Assembly: GCA_947652735.1 (NCBI GenBank)
Contig: CANTEG010000008.1
Span: 62,001-126,000 of the forward strand
DNA: 64,000 bases
From: an uncultured Lachnospiraceae bacterium
GTDB taxonomy: Bacteria; Bacillota; Clostridia; Lachnospirales; Lachnospiraceae
Direction: 5' to 3'
Shown: positions 26,991 to 34,881 of the stretch, piece after piece
Layout of the letters: every line of letters starts with the position of its first letter
Position numbering within the stretch: the first letter of the stretch is position 1
Made by a program: the position numbers and the translations under genes
Notes under the pieces: model-generated
What the model saw: the letters and a program-made list of their open reading frames with translations, nothing else
What the model was told of the DNA's origin: nothing
Database searches by the model: none

Positions 26991-27992
26991 ATGCAAAATC
27001 GCAGAGAAGAAAAGCTTAATATAATAAAAAAACTTTCAGTTGCCTTTGCGGTTTTACTGGTTGTCTGCATTGCATGCAGGATAGTTATTTATGCTATTGA
27101 CAAGAAAAATGCAGGTAACGTGCAGCAGCCTGAGGTTGACGAGGGTGTCATAGAGGTAAATGGCAAAAAATATGTACCTAAGAAAAATATTGAGACCTAT
27201 CTTTTTATGGGTATTGACAATTATGACAAGGTTAAAAAAGCAGAGGATTACGGAGAGAGTGGTCAGTGTGACGTGATTATCCTTATGGTGAGGGACATCA
27301 CCACGGGAACATTTAAAACACTCAGCATAAACAGAAACACACTGATGGAAGTGAATACCATAGACTTGGATGGTGAGTACATAGCTACCTCTGTTGTGCA
27401 GCTTTCTCTTGCCCATGCACATGGGGATGGCATGGAGCTTAGCTGTGAAAATGTAACAGATGCCGTTTCAGGATTCCTCGGCGGACAGAAAATAGATGGG
27501 TATGCCGCAGTAAATATGGGTGGTGTTGCTACCATAAACAGTATGGTTGGCGGTGTCACGGTAACTGTTGAGGATGATTTTTCAAATATAGACCCTACGC
27601 TTGTTCAAGGAAAAACAATTACCTTGGATGACCAGCAGGCACTTACGTTTATACGTGGCAGAATGGGAGTGGGAGACGGAAGCAATACTTCCCGAATGAA
27701 AAGGCAGTCTGCATATATGGCTGACCTTAAGGTAAAGCTTCGGGAAAAATGTAATCAGGACAGCACATTTCCGCTTGATGTATATGACCAGATGGGGGAT
27801 TACATGGTTACAAACATTTCGAAACAGAAGTTTAGCAAGATAGCACTTCTTGTGGCAAAGGAAAAAGATGAGGGCGAGCTTTCCTTAGAGGGAAAAACAG
27901 GAGAAGATGAACTGGGATTTACCACCTTTGAGGCAGATGAGGATAGCTTGCAGGAAGTTATACTTGAGTTGTTTTATAAAGAATACAAATAA
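26991..27992 (+). CDS. LytR-CpsA-Psr (LCP) family glycopolymer transferase
   Basis: A 333-residue membrane-anchored enzyme with one N-terminal helix (residues ~15-37) and an extracellular LCP domain. LCP proteins attach lipid-linked anionic glycopolymers to peptidoglycan. Typical segments are LFMGIDNYD, the conserved arginine in SINRNTLMEV, GYAAVNMGGV and FIRGRMGVGDGSNTSRMKRQ. Its place in the locus suggests that the polysaccharide made here is anchored to the wall, at least in part. The short membrane gene lies just upstream and the chain-length gene 25 bases downstream. Confidence 0.92.
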   Translation: MQNRREEKLNIIKKLSVAFAVLLVVCIACRIVIYAIDKKNAGNVQQPEVDEGVIEVNGKKYVPKKNIETYLFMGIDNYDKVKKAEDYGESGQCDVIILMVRDITTGTFKTLSINRNTLMEVNTIDLDGEYIATSVVQLSLAHAHGDGMELSCENVTDAVSGFLGGQKIDGYAAVNMGGVATINSMVGGVTVTVEDDFSNIDPTLVQGKTITLDDQQALTFIRGRMGVGDGSNTSRMKRQSAYMADLKVKLREKCNQDSTFPLDVYDQMGDYMVTNISKQKFSKIALLVAKEKDEGELSLEGKTGEDELGFTTFEADEDSLQEVILELFYKEYK

Positions 27993-28016
27993 TAGATATA
28001 TTTTGGAGGAAAAATA

Positions 28017-28829
28017 ATGAGCGTTGAAAAGATGGAACATCAGGACAAGCTTAGCGTTGACAACAGGCTGGAGCAGACAAGAAACCGTTCTGATTCCGAA
28101 GAGGAAAAAGAGATTGACTTGCTTGAAATAGGTTCCATATTACTTGACAAGCTTCATTTTATTATTATGTATATGTTGCTTGGGGCGGTGCTGTTAAATG
28201 CATACTCTTATTTCTTGATAGAGCCAACGTACCAGTCCACGGCAAAGCTGTATGTAGTTTCGGCATCAGATGATTCTGTGGTGAATCTTTCAGATTTGAA
28301 CATTGGTACATCACTGACTGCGGATTATGAGCAGTTAATTATGAGTTATCCAGTGTTGGATAAGGTGATAGCAAGACTGGGACTTGATATGACATCGACA
28401 GAGCTTGCTGAAAAGATTTCGCTTAGAAATCCGGACAGTACCCGTATTCTGAATATTACCGTTACGACTACAGAACCTGCACTATCGATGGATATAGCAA
28501 ACACCGTTGCAGAGGTTTCTGCAGAATATCTGCCTGAGGCAATGAGTACACAAGCACCAAATATAGCACAGGTTGCAAGGCTTGCTACACGTAAGGCAGG
28601 ACCAAGCTGCATAAGATACACGGTTATAGGTGCAATCCTTGCAGCAGTTATATATTGTGGAATTGTTATAGTTCAGATGCTTCTTGATGATACAATTCAT
28701 AGCGCTGAAGATATGGAAAAGCATTTTGGAATTGTGCCACTTACCTCTATACCTGAGAGTGATGAGTTCCGTCAGAGTGACGGACAGGACGAGGAAAAAC
28801 CAGGACGTCATAGGAGGAAAGGCGCATGA
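28017..28829 (+). CDS. Wzz/CapA-type chain-length regulator and kinase activator
   Basis: A 270-residue membrane protein with two helices (~48-68 and ~200-220) flanking an extracellular domain that starts with PTYQSTAKLYV. This is the CapA/YveK half of a bacterial tyrosine-kinase pair. It sets polysaccharide chain length and activates the kinase through its C-terminal cytoplasmic tail. GGAGG precedes the start. The gene overlaps the kinase gene by four bases, so the two are translationally coupled. Confidence 0.9.
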   Translation: MSVEKMEHQDKLSVDNRLEQTRNRSDSEEEKEIDLLEIGSILLDKLHFIIMYMLLGAVLLNAYSYFLIEPTYQSTAKLYVVSASDDSVVNLSDLNIGTSLTADYEQLIMSYPVLDKVIARLGLDMTSTELAEKISLRNPDSTRILNITVTTTEPALSMDIANTVAEVSAEYLPEAMSTQAPNIAQVARLATRKAGPSCIRYTVIGAILAAVIYCGIVIVQMLLDDTIHSAEDMEKHFGIVPLTSIPESDEFRQSDGQDEEKPGRHRRKGA

Positions 28830-29560
28830 GAAAAATAAATGTTGAGTTTAAGGACATGCCATATGCTGTAGAGGAAGCGATGAATCGTCTTCGTATAAAC
28901 ATAAAGTTTTGCGGAAAGAATACACGAAAAATTCTCATTACAAGCAGCGTTCCAAATGAGGGAAAAAGCTCTGTGTCCATTAATCTGTGGAAAATGATGG
29001 CTGAGGCAGGCTTTCCGGCAGTGTTTGTGGATGTTGACCTTAGGAAGTCTGTTATAAAAGACAGGCATCAGATAAACAGCGAGGGTGAAATACAGGATTT
29101 AGGTTATTATCTTTCGGGTCTTGCTGAATATGAGGATGTTGTTTGTGAAACAAATGTTAAAAATGGTTATATTGTGCCATGCTGTAATCTCCTTGAAAAT
29201 CCTTCGGCACTTTTGGAGGATGCAAGATTTAAGGAACTGTTAGACAGATTGGCACAGGATTACAGATATGTGATTATTGATTCACCACCACTTGGAAGTG
29301 TGGCGGATGGAGCAATTGTGGCATCAGTTTGTGACGGTGCCGTGTTGGTTGTCAGAAGCGGAATGACGTCAAGGGGACTTATCAGACAGTCTTTTCAGCA
29401 GTTGGAACAGGTTAACTGCAAGCTGTTAGGTGTTATACTGAACAGGGTGGAGAGCAGTGGCCGTGCTTACAAGAAATACTATGGAAAGTACGGAAACAGC
29501 TATGAATATGGTTATGGCTACGGCTATGGGAAGAAAAAGGATTCCGATAAGGAGAGTTAA
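28826..29560 (+). CDS. CpsD/CapB-type tyrosine-protein kinase (BY-kinase)
   Basis: A 244-residue cytoplasmic BY-kinase that autophosphorylates and controls EPS polymerisation with the chain-length protein. Walker A is SVPNEGKS (K47), Walker A' is VFVDVDLRKS and Walker B is YVIIDSPPLGSVADG. The tail carries the expected tyrosine cluster: nine tyrosines between YKKYY and GYGYG. AGGAGG precedes the start. The phosphatase at 26.1 kb is its likely antagonist. Its stop codon overlaps the first copy of a palindromic repeat. Confidence 0.93.
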   Translation: MRKINVEFKDMPYAVEEAMNRLRINIKFCGKNTRKILITSSVPNEGKSSVSINLWKMMAEAGFPAVFVDVDLRKSVIKDRHQINSEGEIQDLGYYLSGLAEYEDVVCETNVKNGYIVPCCNLLENPSALLEDARFKELLDRLAQDYRYVIIDSPPLGSVADGAIVASVCDGAVLVVRSGMTSRGLIRQSFQQLEQVNCKLLGVILNRVESSGRAYKKYYGKYGNSYEYGYGYGYGKKKDSDKES

Positions 29561-29588
29561 GGCATCCGCCTGCTGCGCAGGCACCTTA
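29558..29588. repeat. Palindromic intergenic repeat, copy 1
   Basis: A 31-base element, identical to the copy at 29628-29658. GCCTGC and GCAGGC form an inner hairpin around TGC, and TAAGG and CCTTA form outer arms. The stop codon of the kinase gene is its first three bases. Confidence 0.7.
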
Positions 29589-29627
29589 TGGGGTTGGTCA
29601 CAAGGCATCCGACTGCGTTAGGAATCC

Positions 29628-29658
29628 TAAGGCATCCGCCTGCTGCGCAGGCACCTTA
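29628..29658. repeat. Palindromic intergenic repeat, copy 2
   Basis: Identical in all 31 bases to copy 1, 70 bases downstream. A partial, diverged third copy (AAGGCATCCGACTGCG) lies between them near 29602-29617. Confidence 0.7.
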
Positions 29659-29705
29659 GGATATTGGATAATTCAGTTTGTAACGTGGCTTACGAACTGT
29701 TTATC

Positions 29706-29725
29706 ATATAAAATATATTTTATAT
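29706..29725. promoter_or_regulatory. 20-base A/T palindrome before secreted-protein gene
   Basis: A perfect palindrome, ATATAAAATA and its complement. It contains TATAAA-like -10 candidates and may be an operator or just A/T-rich promoter DNA. Confidence 0.35.
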
Positions 29726-29764
29726 CCAAAAAGAAATAAGCTTGGAAGGAGGATATTTCAAGAC

Positions 29765-30355
29765 ATGAAGAAGTTAAAGAAATTGCTTGCAGTAGTTATG
29801 ATGATTGCACTTATGATTCCTGTAACTGCTTTTGCAGCAGAGGGAAAATCACCATCTACTGTAGATATCTCAAAGGCAACTGTATCTGTATCTAAGGGTA
29901 CTTACACTGGCAAGAAGCTTGAACCAAAGAAGATTGTTGTTAAGTTAAATGGTAAGACACTTAAAGTTGGAACAGATTACACAGTAAAGGTTAAGAAGTG
30001 TGGAACTGTTGGAACACATAAGAATGCTGTTAGAATTGATGGTATTGGAAAGTATACTGGTAAGGTATATGCAAATTTCACAGTTCTTAAGGCTAACAAT
30101 ACAATGAAGTTAGCAACTAGTGGTAAGAACTTTGGTGCATCTAAGACAAAGGCTAAAACTTGCCAGATTACTGTTAAGAATGCTAAGGGTAAGGTAACTT
30201 ACAAGAGCAGCAGTAAGAAGATTAAAGTAAACTCTAAGGGCAAGGTAACAGTTGCTAAGGGAACTAAGAAGGGAACTTACACAATTACTGTTAAGGCAGC
30301 AGGAAATTCTAGCTACAAGTACATCAAAAAGACGTTCAAGGTAGTTGTTAAATAG
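29765..30355 (+). CDS. Secreted lysine-rich protein with Ig-like domains
   Basis: A 196-residue secreted protein. The signal peptide (MKKLKKLL core, cut after AFA) is followed by about 170 residues with repeated beta-strand patterns. One segment, TYTGKKLEPKKIVVK through GKYTGKVYANF, resembles the Ig-like modules common in Lachnospiraceae surface proteins. I count 44 lysines and one arginine against five acidic residues, so the mature protein is very basic. Codon use is uniform (AAG for Lys, ACT/ACA for Thr), which suggests high expression. AAGGAGG lies upstream. It sits between the kinase and sugar-transfer genes, so binding to an anionic glycan is a reasonable guess but unproven. Confidence 0.75.
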   Translation: MKKLKKLLAVVMMIALMIPVTAFAAEGKSPSTVDISKATVSVSKGTYTGKKLEPKKIVVKLNGKTLKVGTDYTVKVKKCGTVGTHKNAVRIDGIGKYTGKVYANFTVLKANNTMKLATSGKNFGASKTKAKTCQITVKNAKGKVTYKSSSKKIKVNSKGKVTVAKGTKKGTYTITVKAAGNSSYKYIKKTFKVVVK

Positions 30356-30377
30356 TTTTGAGTTTAATTTTACATAG

Positions 30378-30412
30378 CGGTCATCCTTGCCACGAAGGAT
30401 GACTGTTGTTTT
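30378..30412 (+). terminator. Terminator of secreted-protein gene
   Basis: GTCATCCTT (30380-30388) pairs with AAGGATGAC (30395-30403) around a 6-base loop, followed by TGTTGTTTTAG. Confidence 0.75.
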
Positions 30413-30423
30413 AGAATTAACAA

Positions 30424-30462
30424 AGAAAGGGGTCTATCTGTCTGTGACAGCAGACCCTTTCT
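30424..30462. terminator. Second hairpin after secreted-protein gene
   Basis: AGAAAGGGGTCT and AGACCCTTTCT pair with one bulged G, and an inner CTGTC/GACAG adds five pairs. No clear T-run on the plus strand; it may act as a back-up or minus-strand terminator. Confidence 0.45.
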
Positions 30463-30689
30463 GAATAATATGACGTATGATACAAATGGGATAACTACAG
30501 TTTGAGTATTTACGAAGCAGATATTATATATTTGTGTGAACGAGTGATGGTAAGATAAATGTGTTTTAGGCGTGCAACAATTTTGTTCAGTTGTAGAATT
30601 TTGTTGCTGGTGACGGAAAGACAAACATACTTTAGGCTTATATGATTTACTTCGTAAATATTTAATTTAATAGGAAACTTCGTTTCCTA

Positions 30690-30780
30690 TTGGCACGCTT
30701 CTGGCGAAGCTTGCTAAGATTCGAACTACAGTGCCATAAAAGTGGTGGCAGCATAAAGAGTGCCGAAGGCACTTTGTTCT
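30690..30780. repeat. Structured interspersed repeat, copy A
   Basis: It begins TTGGCACGCTTCT, passes through GCTAAGATTCG (30713-30723), and ends with a 51-base block (30730-30780). That block matches 58815-58865 at 47 of 51 positions. It folds into nested hairpins: GCTTC/GAAGC, GGCAC/GTGCC, and GTGCC GAA GGCAC. Confidence 0.7.
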
Positions 30781-30801
30781 ATTTATATTGCAGGTGAGAA
30801 A

Positions 30802-32061
30802 ATGAAAAAAGAATTTATGCCTTTTGAAAACAGAATATGGTTAAGCTCTCCTACCATGCATGGACAGGAGCTTGCTTTTGTTAAGGAAGCCTATGACACA
30901 AACTGGATGTCAACGATGGGTACGAACATAAACGAAATCGAAAAACAAATTTGCAAATACGTTGGCTGCAAATACGCGGTTGCCCTTGGAACGGGAACGT
31001 CGGCAATACATATGGCGGTAAAGCTTGCGGGAGTAAAGCAGGGAGAAAAGGTATTCTGCTCCGACCTTACATTTGCAGCAACAGTGAATCCCATAAAGTA
31101 TGAGGGCGGGGAGCCGGTATTTATAGACAGCGAGTACGAGACATGGAACATGGATCCTGTCGCATTGGAACAGGCATTTGAACTATATCCTGACGTCAGG
31201 GTTATAGTGGTTGTACATCTGTATGGAACGCCTGCAAAAATGGATGAAATTAAGTCAGTGTGCCAAAGACATAATGCGGTAATCGTGGAAGATGCGGCGG
31301 AATCCCTTGGTGCGACATATTTAGGACAGCAGACCGGCACATTCGGAAAATACAATGCCATTTCATTTAACGGCAACAAAATCATAACAGGCTCGTCAGG
31401 CGGAATGTTCCTGACGGACGACAGGGAAGCGGCGGACAGGGTAAGGAAATGGTCCACCCAGTCAAGGGAAAATGCACCGTGGTACCAGCATGAGGAAATC
31501 GGCTACAACTACAGGATGAGCAACGTTGTGGCAGGAATCGTCAGGGGACAATTGCCGCACCTTGACGAACACATAGCAAGGAAAAAAGAAATCTATGAGC
31601 GTTACAGAAAAGGATTTGCCGATTTACCCGTAACCATGAACCCGTATGATGAAAAACGCTCGGAGCCAAACTTCTGGCTGAGCTGCTTATTAATAGACAA
31701 TGAAGCAATGTGTAGGCAGATCAGGGATGAGCACGAGGTGCTCTACACAAGCGAGACAAAAGAAAGCTGCCCGACGGAAATACTGGAAACCCTGGCAAAG
31801 TACAACGCTGAGGGGCGCCCGATATGGAAGCCGATGCACATGCAGCCAATATACAGGATGAATGGATTTGTGACCAGAGAGGGAGACGGACGTGCAGTAA
31901 TCAGCACGGAAAAGGGCAGTTTGGTCATGGGAAAGGACGGAAAGCCTCTTGATGTTGGAAGAGACATATTTAACAGGGGTCTCTGCCTGCCGAGTGACAT
32001 AAAGATGAGTGAGGAGCAGCAGGAGATTGTGATAGAAATGGTAAGGAGCTGTTTTGGGTGA
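30802..32061 (+). CDS. DegT/DnrJ/EryC1 sugar aminotransferase (PglE-like)
   Basis: A 419-residue PLP aminotransferase of the DegT family, which converts 4-keto sugar nucleotides to 4-amino sugars. The cofactor lysine is K193 in GNKIITGSSGG; ALGTGTSAIHMA, DLTFAATVNPI and EDAAESLGA are family hallmarks. The closest known role is PglE/UDP-4-amino-sugar formation after a PglF-type dehydratase, and such a dehydratase lies at the end of this locus. The start ATG 30802 has AGGTGAG upstream; the longer frame from 30760 begins inside a repeat. The gene overlaps the sugar-transferase gene by four bases, pairing them as PglE and PglC usually are. Confidence 0.88.
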   Translation: MKKEFMPFENRIWLSSPTMHGQELAFVKEAYDTNWMSTMGTNINEIEKQICKYVGCKYAVALGTGTSAIHMAVKLAGVKQGEKVFCSDLTFAATVNPIKYEGGEPVFIDSEYETWNMDPVALEQAFELYPDVRVIVVVHLYGTPAKMDEIKSVCQRHNAVIVEDAAESLGATYLGQQTGTFGKYNAISFNGNKIITGSSGGMFLTDDREAADRVRKWSTQSRENAPWYQHEEIGYNYRMSNVVAGIVRGQLPHLDEHIARKKEIYERYRKGFADLPVTMNPYDEKRSEPNFWLSCLLIDNEAMCRQIRDEHEVLYTSETKESCPTEILETLAKYNAEGRPIWKPMHMQPIYRMNGFVTREGDGRAVISTEKGSLVMGKDGKPLDVGRDIFNRGLCLPSDIKMSEEQQEIVIEMVRSCFG

Positions 32062-32693
32062 GACACTGGTTATACAAAAAATACATAAAAAGGATTCTTG
32101 ACGTAGTGCTTGCATTGGCTGCGCTTGTTATCTTAAGTCCTATATACCTTGTTGTAGCCCTGCTTGTGAGGGTAAAACTTGGAAGCCCCGTCATATTTAA
32201 GCAGGAGCGACCAGGGAAAATAGACAGGACAACGGGAAAGGAAACCATATTCTGCCTGTACAAGTTCCGCAGCATGACGGACGAGAGGGACGAAGTAGGG
32301 AACCTTTTACCTGATGAGATAAGACTGACAAAGTTTGGTAGGTGGCTTAGGAGTACAAGCCTTGATGAACTGCCTGAGCTGGTGAATATCATTAAGGGTG
32401 ATATGAGCATTGTGGGACCGAGACCACTTCTGGTGGAATATTTACCACTGTACAGTGACAAGCAAAGACACCGCCATGATGTGAGACCAGGTCTTACGGG
32501 GCTGGCACAGATAAAGGGAAGAAATGCCATAGAGTGGGAAAAACGGTTTCAATATGATGTAGCATATACAAGAAAGATTTCTTTTCGGACAGATGCCGCA
32601 ATTTTGGTCAGGACAATTGGGCTTGTTTTTGCAAGAGAGGGAATCAGCAGTGAAACTTCAGCAACTATGGAGGATTTTACGGGAAGTAAATAA
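32058..32693 (+). CDS. Initiating undecaprenyl-phosphate sugar transferase (PglC-like)
   Basis: A 211-residue monotopic phosphoglycosyl transferase of the bacterial sugar-transferase family. It moves a sugar-1-phosphate from a nucleotide sugar onto undecaprenyl phosphate, which starts the repeat unit. One membrane segment (~13-35) ends in KLGSPVIFKQERPGK. The catalytic Asp-Glu dyad lies in LDELPELVNIIKGDMSIVGPRP, and DVRPGLTGLAQIKGRN follows. The short form without an N-terminal multi-span domain matches PglC. Start is GTG, overlapping the aminotransferase stop. With that partner, a 4-amino-4,6-dideoxy sugar is the likely first residue. Confidence 0.92.
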   Translation: MRHWLYKKYIKRILDVVLALAALVILSPIYLVVALLVRVKLGSPVIFKQERPGKIDRTTGKETIFCLYKFRSMTDERDEVGNLLPDEIRLTKFGRWLRSTSLDELPELVNIIKGDMSIVGPRPLLVEYLPLYSDKQRHRHDVRPGLTGLAQIKGRNAIEWEKRFQYDVAYTRKISFRTDAAILVRTIGLVFAREGISSETSATMEDFTGSK

Positions 32694-32704
32694 TGAGAGG
32701 TAAC

Positions 32705-33895
32705 ATAATGGATACTCCATATTTTGTAATTGATAAAAAGAAATTGGATAATGGGATTGCTTTATTGGAGAATGCGTTAAAGAGTAATTGGGATAATTAT
32801 ATTATTGGATATTCCTTTAAGACAAATGCACTGCCGTGGATTATAAATTATTATAAAAACGCAGGGTGCTATGCTGAGGTGGTTTCGGATGATGAATACC
32901 GCCTTGCACGCTTAATAGGGTATAAAGAAAATAAAATAATATACAATGGTCCAATGAAAACAAAAGATACATTCATGGAGGCACTAATGAATGGCTGTAT
33001 CATCAACATTGATTCTAAAAGAGAAATTCAATGGTTAGAAGATGCAAATCTGCAAAAAAAGGTTTCAGTTGGAATTCGGGTTAACTTTGACTTGGAATCA
33101 GGTTGTCCGGGGCAATCTGCTTGCGGAGATGAGGGAGGCAGATTTGGATTTTGTTATGAAAATGGTGAATTTGAAAAAGCTATTATTGCTTTAAAGAAAA
33201 ATAAAAATGTCAAAATGACAGGGTTACATCTGCATTGTAGTTCGAAAACCCGTTCGCTGGATGTGTACAGGCAAATTGCATGTATGGCATGCGAAATACA
33301 GGAGAAATATGATTTTAAATTAGAGTACATTGATGTGGGTGGTGGTTTTTTTGGCGGATTGGCAAATAGGCCCCAGTTTCCGCAATATATACAGTTATTA
33401 TCAGAAATTCTTGGAACACGTTTTAATATAAAAGATACAGCTTTAATTGTTGAGCCGGGAATGTCACTGATAGGTCCAAGTGTTGATTATGTTACTTCTG
33501 TTATTGACGTAAAGGTAACATCTTATAATCGTTTTGTAGTGACAGATGGAAGCAGAATTCATATTGACCCATTAATGACGAAAAGTAGTTATTTTTATGA
33601 TATACAGCGTCATAAGGCTGGTGGAGAGGTTATCAATAAACAGGTGATTTGTGGTTTTACGTGTATGGAGCATGACAGATTATTTGCCTTGATGGATGCA
33701 GAGGAATTAGAGGAAACGGATAAAATTATTTATCACAAGGTTGGAGCTTATACTATGTGTCTAAGTCCATTATTTATCAGATACTATCCTGATATCTATG
33801 TAGATGAAGGTGGCAGGTATTTTAAAGTCAGGGAGCGCTGGACGCCTTCCAATTATGTTCAAAATTCTATGTTAGAGATAAAGGAAGAACGATGA
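32705..33895 (+). CDS. Fold-III PLP-dependent decarboxylase
   Basis: A 396-residue enzyme of the alanine-racemase-fold decarboxylases (diaminopimelate/ornithine/arginine decarboxylase group). The PLP lysine is in GYSFKTNALPW, the phosphate-binding loop in DVGGGFFGG, a GLHLHCSS strand is present, and the cysteine in CGFTCMEHD sits where DAPDC/ODC have their catalytic cysteine. Substrate specificity is not readable. ATG 32705 is favoured: GAGAGG lies 5-6 bases upstream, while the earlier ATG 32693 overlaps the previous stop and precedes the homology. The ATP-grasp gene overlaps its end by four bases. Together they may make and attach an amine or amino acid to the glycan. Confidence 0.85.
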   Translation: MMDTPYFVIDKKKLDNGIALLENALKSNWDNYIIGYSFKTNALPWIINYYKNAGCYAEVVSDDEYRLARLIGYKENKIIYNGPMKTKDTFMEALMNGCIINIDSKREIQWLEDANLQKKVSVGIRVNFDLESGCPGQSACGDEGGRFGFCYENGEFEKAIIALKKNKNVKMTGLHLHCSSKTRSLDVYRQIACMACEIQEKYDFKLEYIDVGGGFFGGLANRPQFPQYIQLLSEILGTRFNIKDTALIVEPGMSLIGPSVDYVTSVIDVKVTSYNRFVVTDGSRIHIDPLMTKSSYFYDIQRHKAGGEVINKQVICGFTCMEHDRLFALMDAEELEETDKIIYHKVGAYTMCLSPLFIRYYPDIYVDEGGRYFKVRERWTPSNYVQNSMLEIKEER

Positions 33896-34881
33896 ATACG
33901 AATGTATTAGTGTTAAGCACAGGGACAAGAAATAAGGTTATACAGTATTTTAAAAGGGCATTGACGGATGAGAATGGAAGCCGCATCGGCAAGGTAATTG
34001 CCACGGATATGAGTGAGCTGGCACCTGCTGTATACGAGGCTGATAAATTTTATAAGGTTCCAAGAATGACAGAGGATGGTTACATAGATGTAATTTTAGA
34101 TATATGTAAAAAAGAAAATGTAACAGGTGTATGCAGTCTGATTGATCCGGAATTAAGCCTGCTGGCGGAGTACAGTCAAGAATTTGAAAATATTGGTGTA
34201 ACAGTAATTGGTTCATCCTATGAGATATGTGAAAGCTGCCTTGATAAATGGAAAATGTTTTGCTGGCTGGAAAGGCATCAGTATCCGTGTGCCAAAACTT
34301 ATATTGATAAGGAAATATTTTATCGAGATTTAGATATGGGGAAAATACAGTTCCCAGTATTTGTAAAGCCTGTAAAAGGAAGTGCGTCCCTTTCAATTTC
34401 AAAGGTATATACCAGAGAATTGCTGGACGCCCTTTTGGACAGTTCGGATTCGGAGCTTATGATACAGGAATATTTACAGGGGCAGGAAATTGGTGTTGAC
34501 TGTTATATTGATATGATTTCCAAGGAGGTCGTGTCTTTGTTTTGCAAAAAGAAGATTGTTATGCGGGCAGGAGAAACGGACAAGGCGGTCAGCTTCAAGG
34601 ATGAACAGTTATTTCAGTTGGTAACGAAATTTGCAATGGAGTTTGGTTTTTGCGGACAGATTGATATTGATATATTTGAAGCTGATGGAACGTATTATAT
34701 ATCGGAAGTAAATCCACGGTTTGGCGGGGGTTACCCACATGCGTATGAATGTGGAGCCAATCATATGAATTTGATTGTGAATAATTTGAACGGCATAGCC
34801 AATAAACCAAGTATTGGACAGTATGCAGAAGGCATTTATATGATGAAATACAATGAGGTAATGATTAAAAATGGTGAATAA
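33892..34881 (+). CDS. ATP-grasp ligase
   Basis: A 329-residue ATP-grasp enzyme in the carbamoyl-phosphate-synthase-like (CarB/PylC) group. It should join a carboxylate to an amine or thiol using ATP. A Rossmann-like N-terminal domain (VLVLSTGTRN) leads to the ATP-grasp core: FPVFVKPVKGSASLS, LMIQEYLQGQEIGVD, and the metal-binding EVNPRFGGGYPHAYE loop. Overlaps with the decarboxylase gene before it (4 bases) and the glycosyltransferase gene after it (11 bases) show tight coupling. Amide-linked amino acid or polyamine decoration of the polysaccharide is the simplest hypothesis. Confidence 0.85.
   Translation: MNTNVLVLSTGTRNKVIQYFKRALTDENGSRIGKVIATDMSELAPAVYEADKFYKVPRMTEDGYIDVILDICKKENVTGVCSLIDPELSLLAEYSQEFENIGVTVIGSSYEICESCLDKWKMFCWLERHQYPCAKTYIDKEIFYRDLDMGKIQFPVFVKPVKGSASLSISKVYTRELLDALLDSSDSELMIQEYLQGQEIGVDCYIDMISKEVVSLFCKKKIVMRAGETDKAVSFKDEQLFQLVTKFAMEFGFCGQIDIDIFEADGTYYISEVNPRFGGGYPHAYECGANHMNLIVNNLNGIANKPSIGQYAEGIYMMKYNEVMIKNGE

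Larger units (their letters stand above)
30356..30801. other. Long intergenic region rich in hairpins
   Basis: This gap holds a terminator (30378-30412), a hairpin at 30424-30462, a perfect 10-base-stem hairpin at 30669-30691 (AATAGGAAAC around TTC), and a structured repeat listed separately. No protein-coding frame is convincing. It divides the regulatory front of the EPS locus from the sugar-assembly genes. Confidence 0.6.

Noticed and set aside
29558-29658. Possible small CRISPR array
   Set aside because: Only two full copies with one decayed copy between them, no regular spacers and no cas genes nearby. The units are palindromic intergenic repeats.
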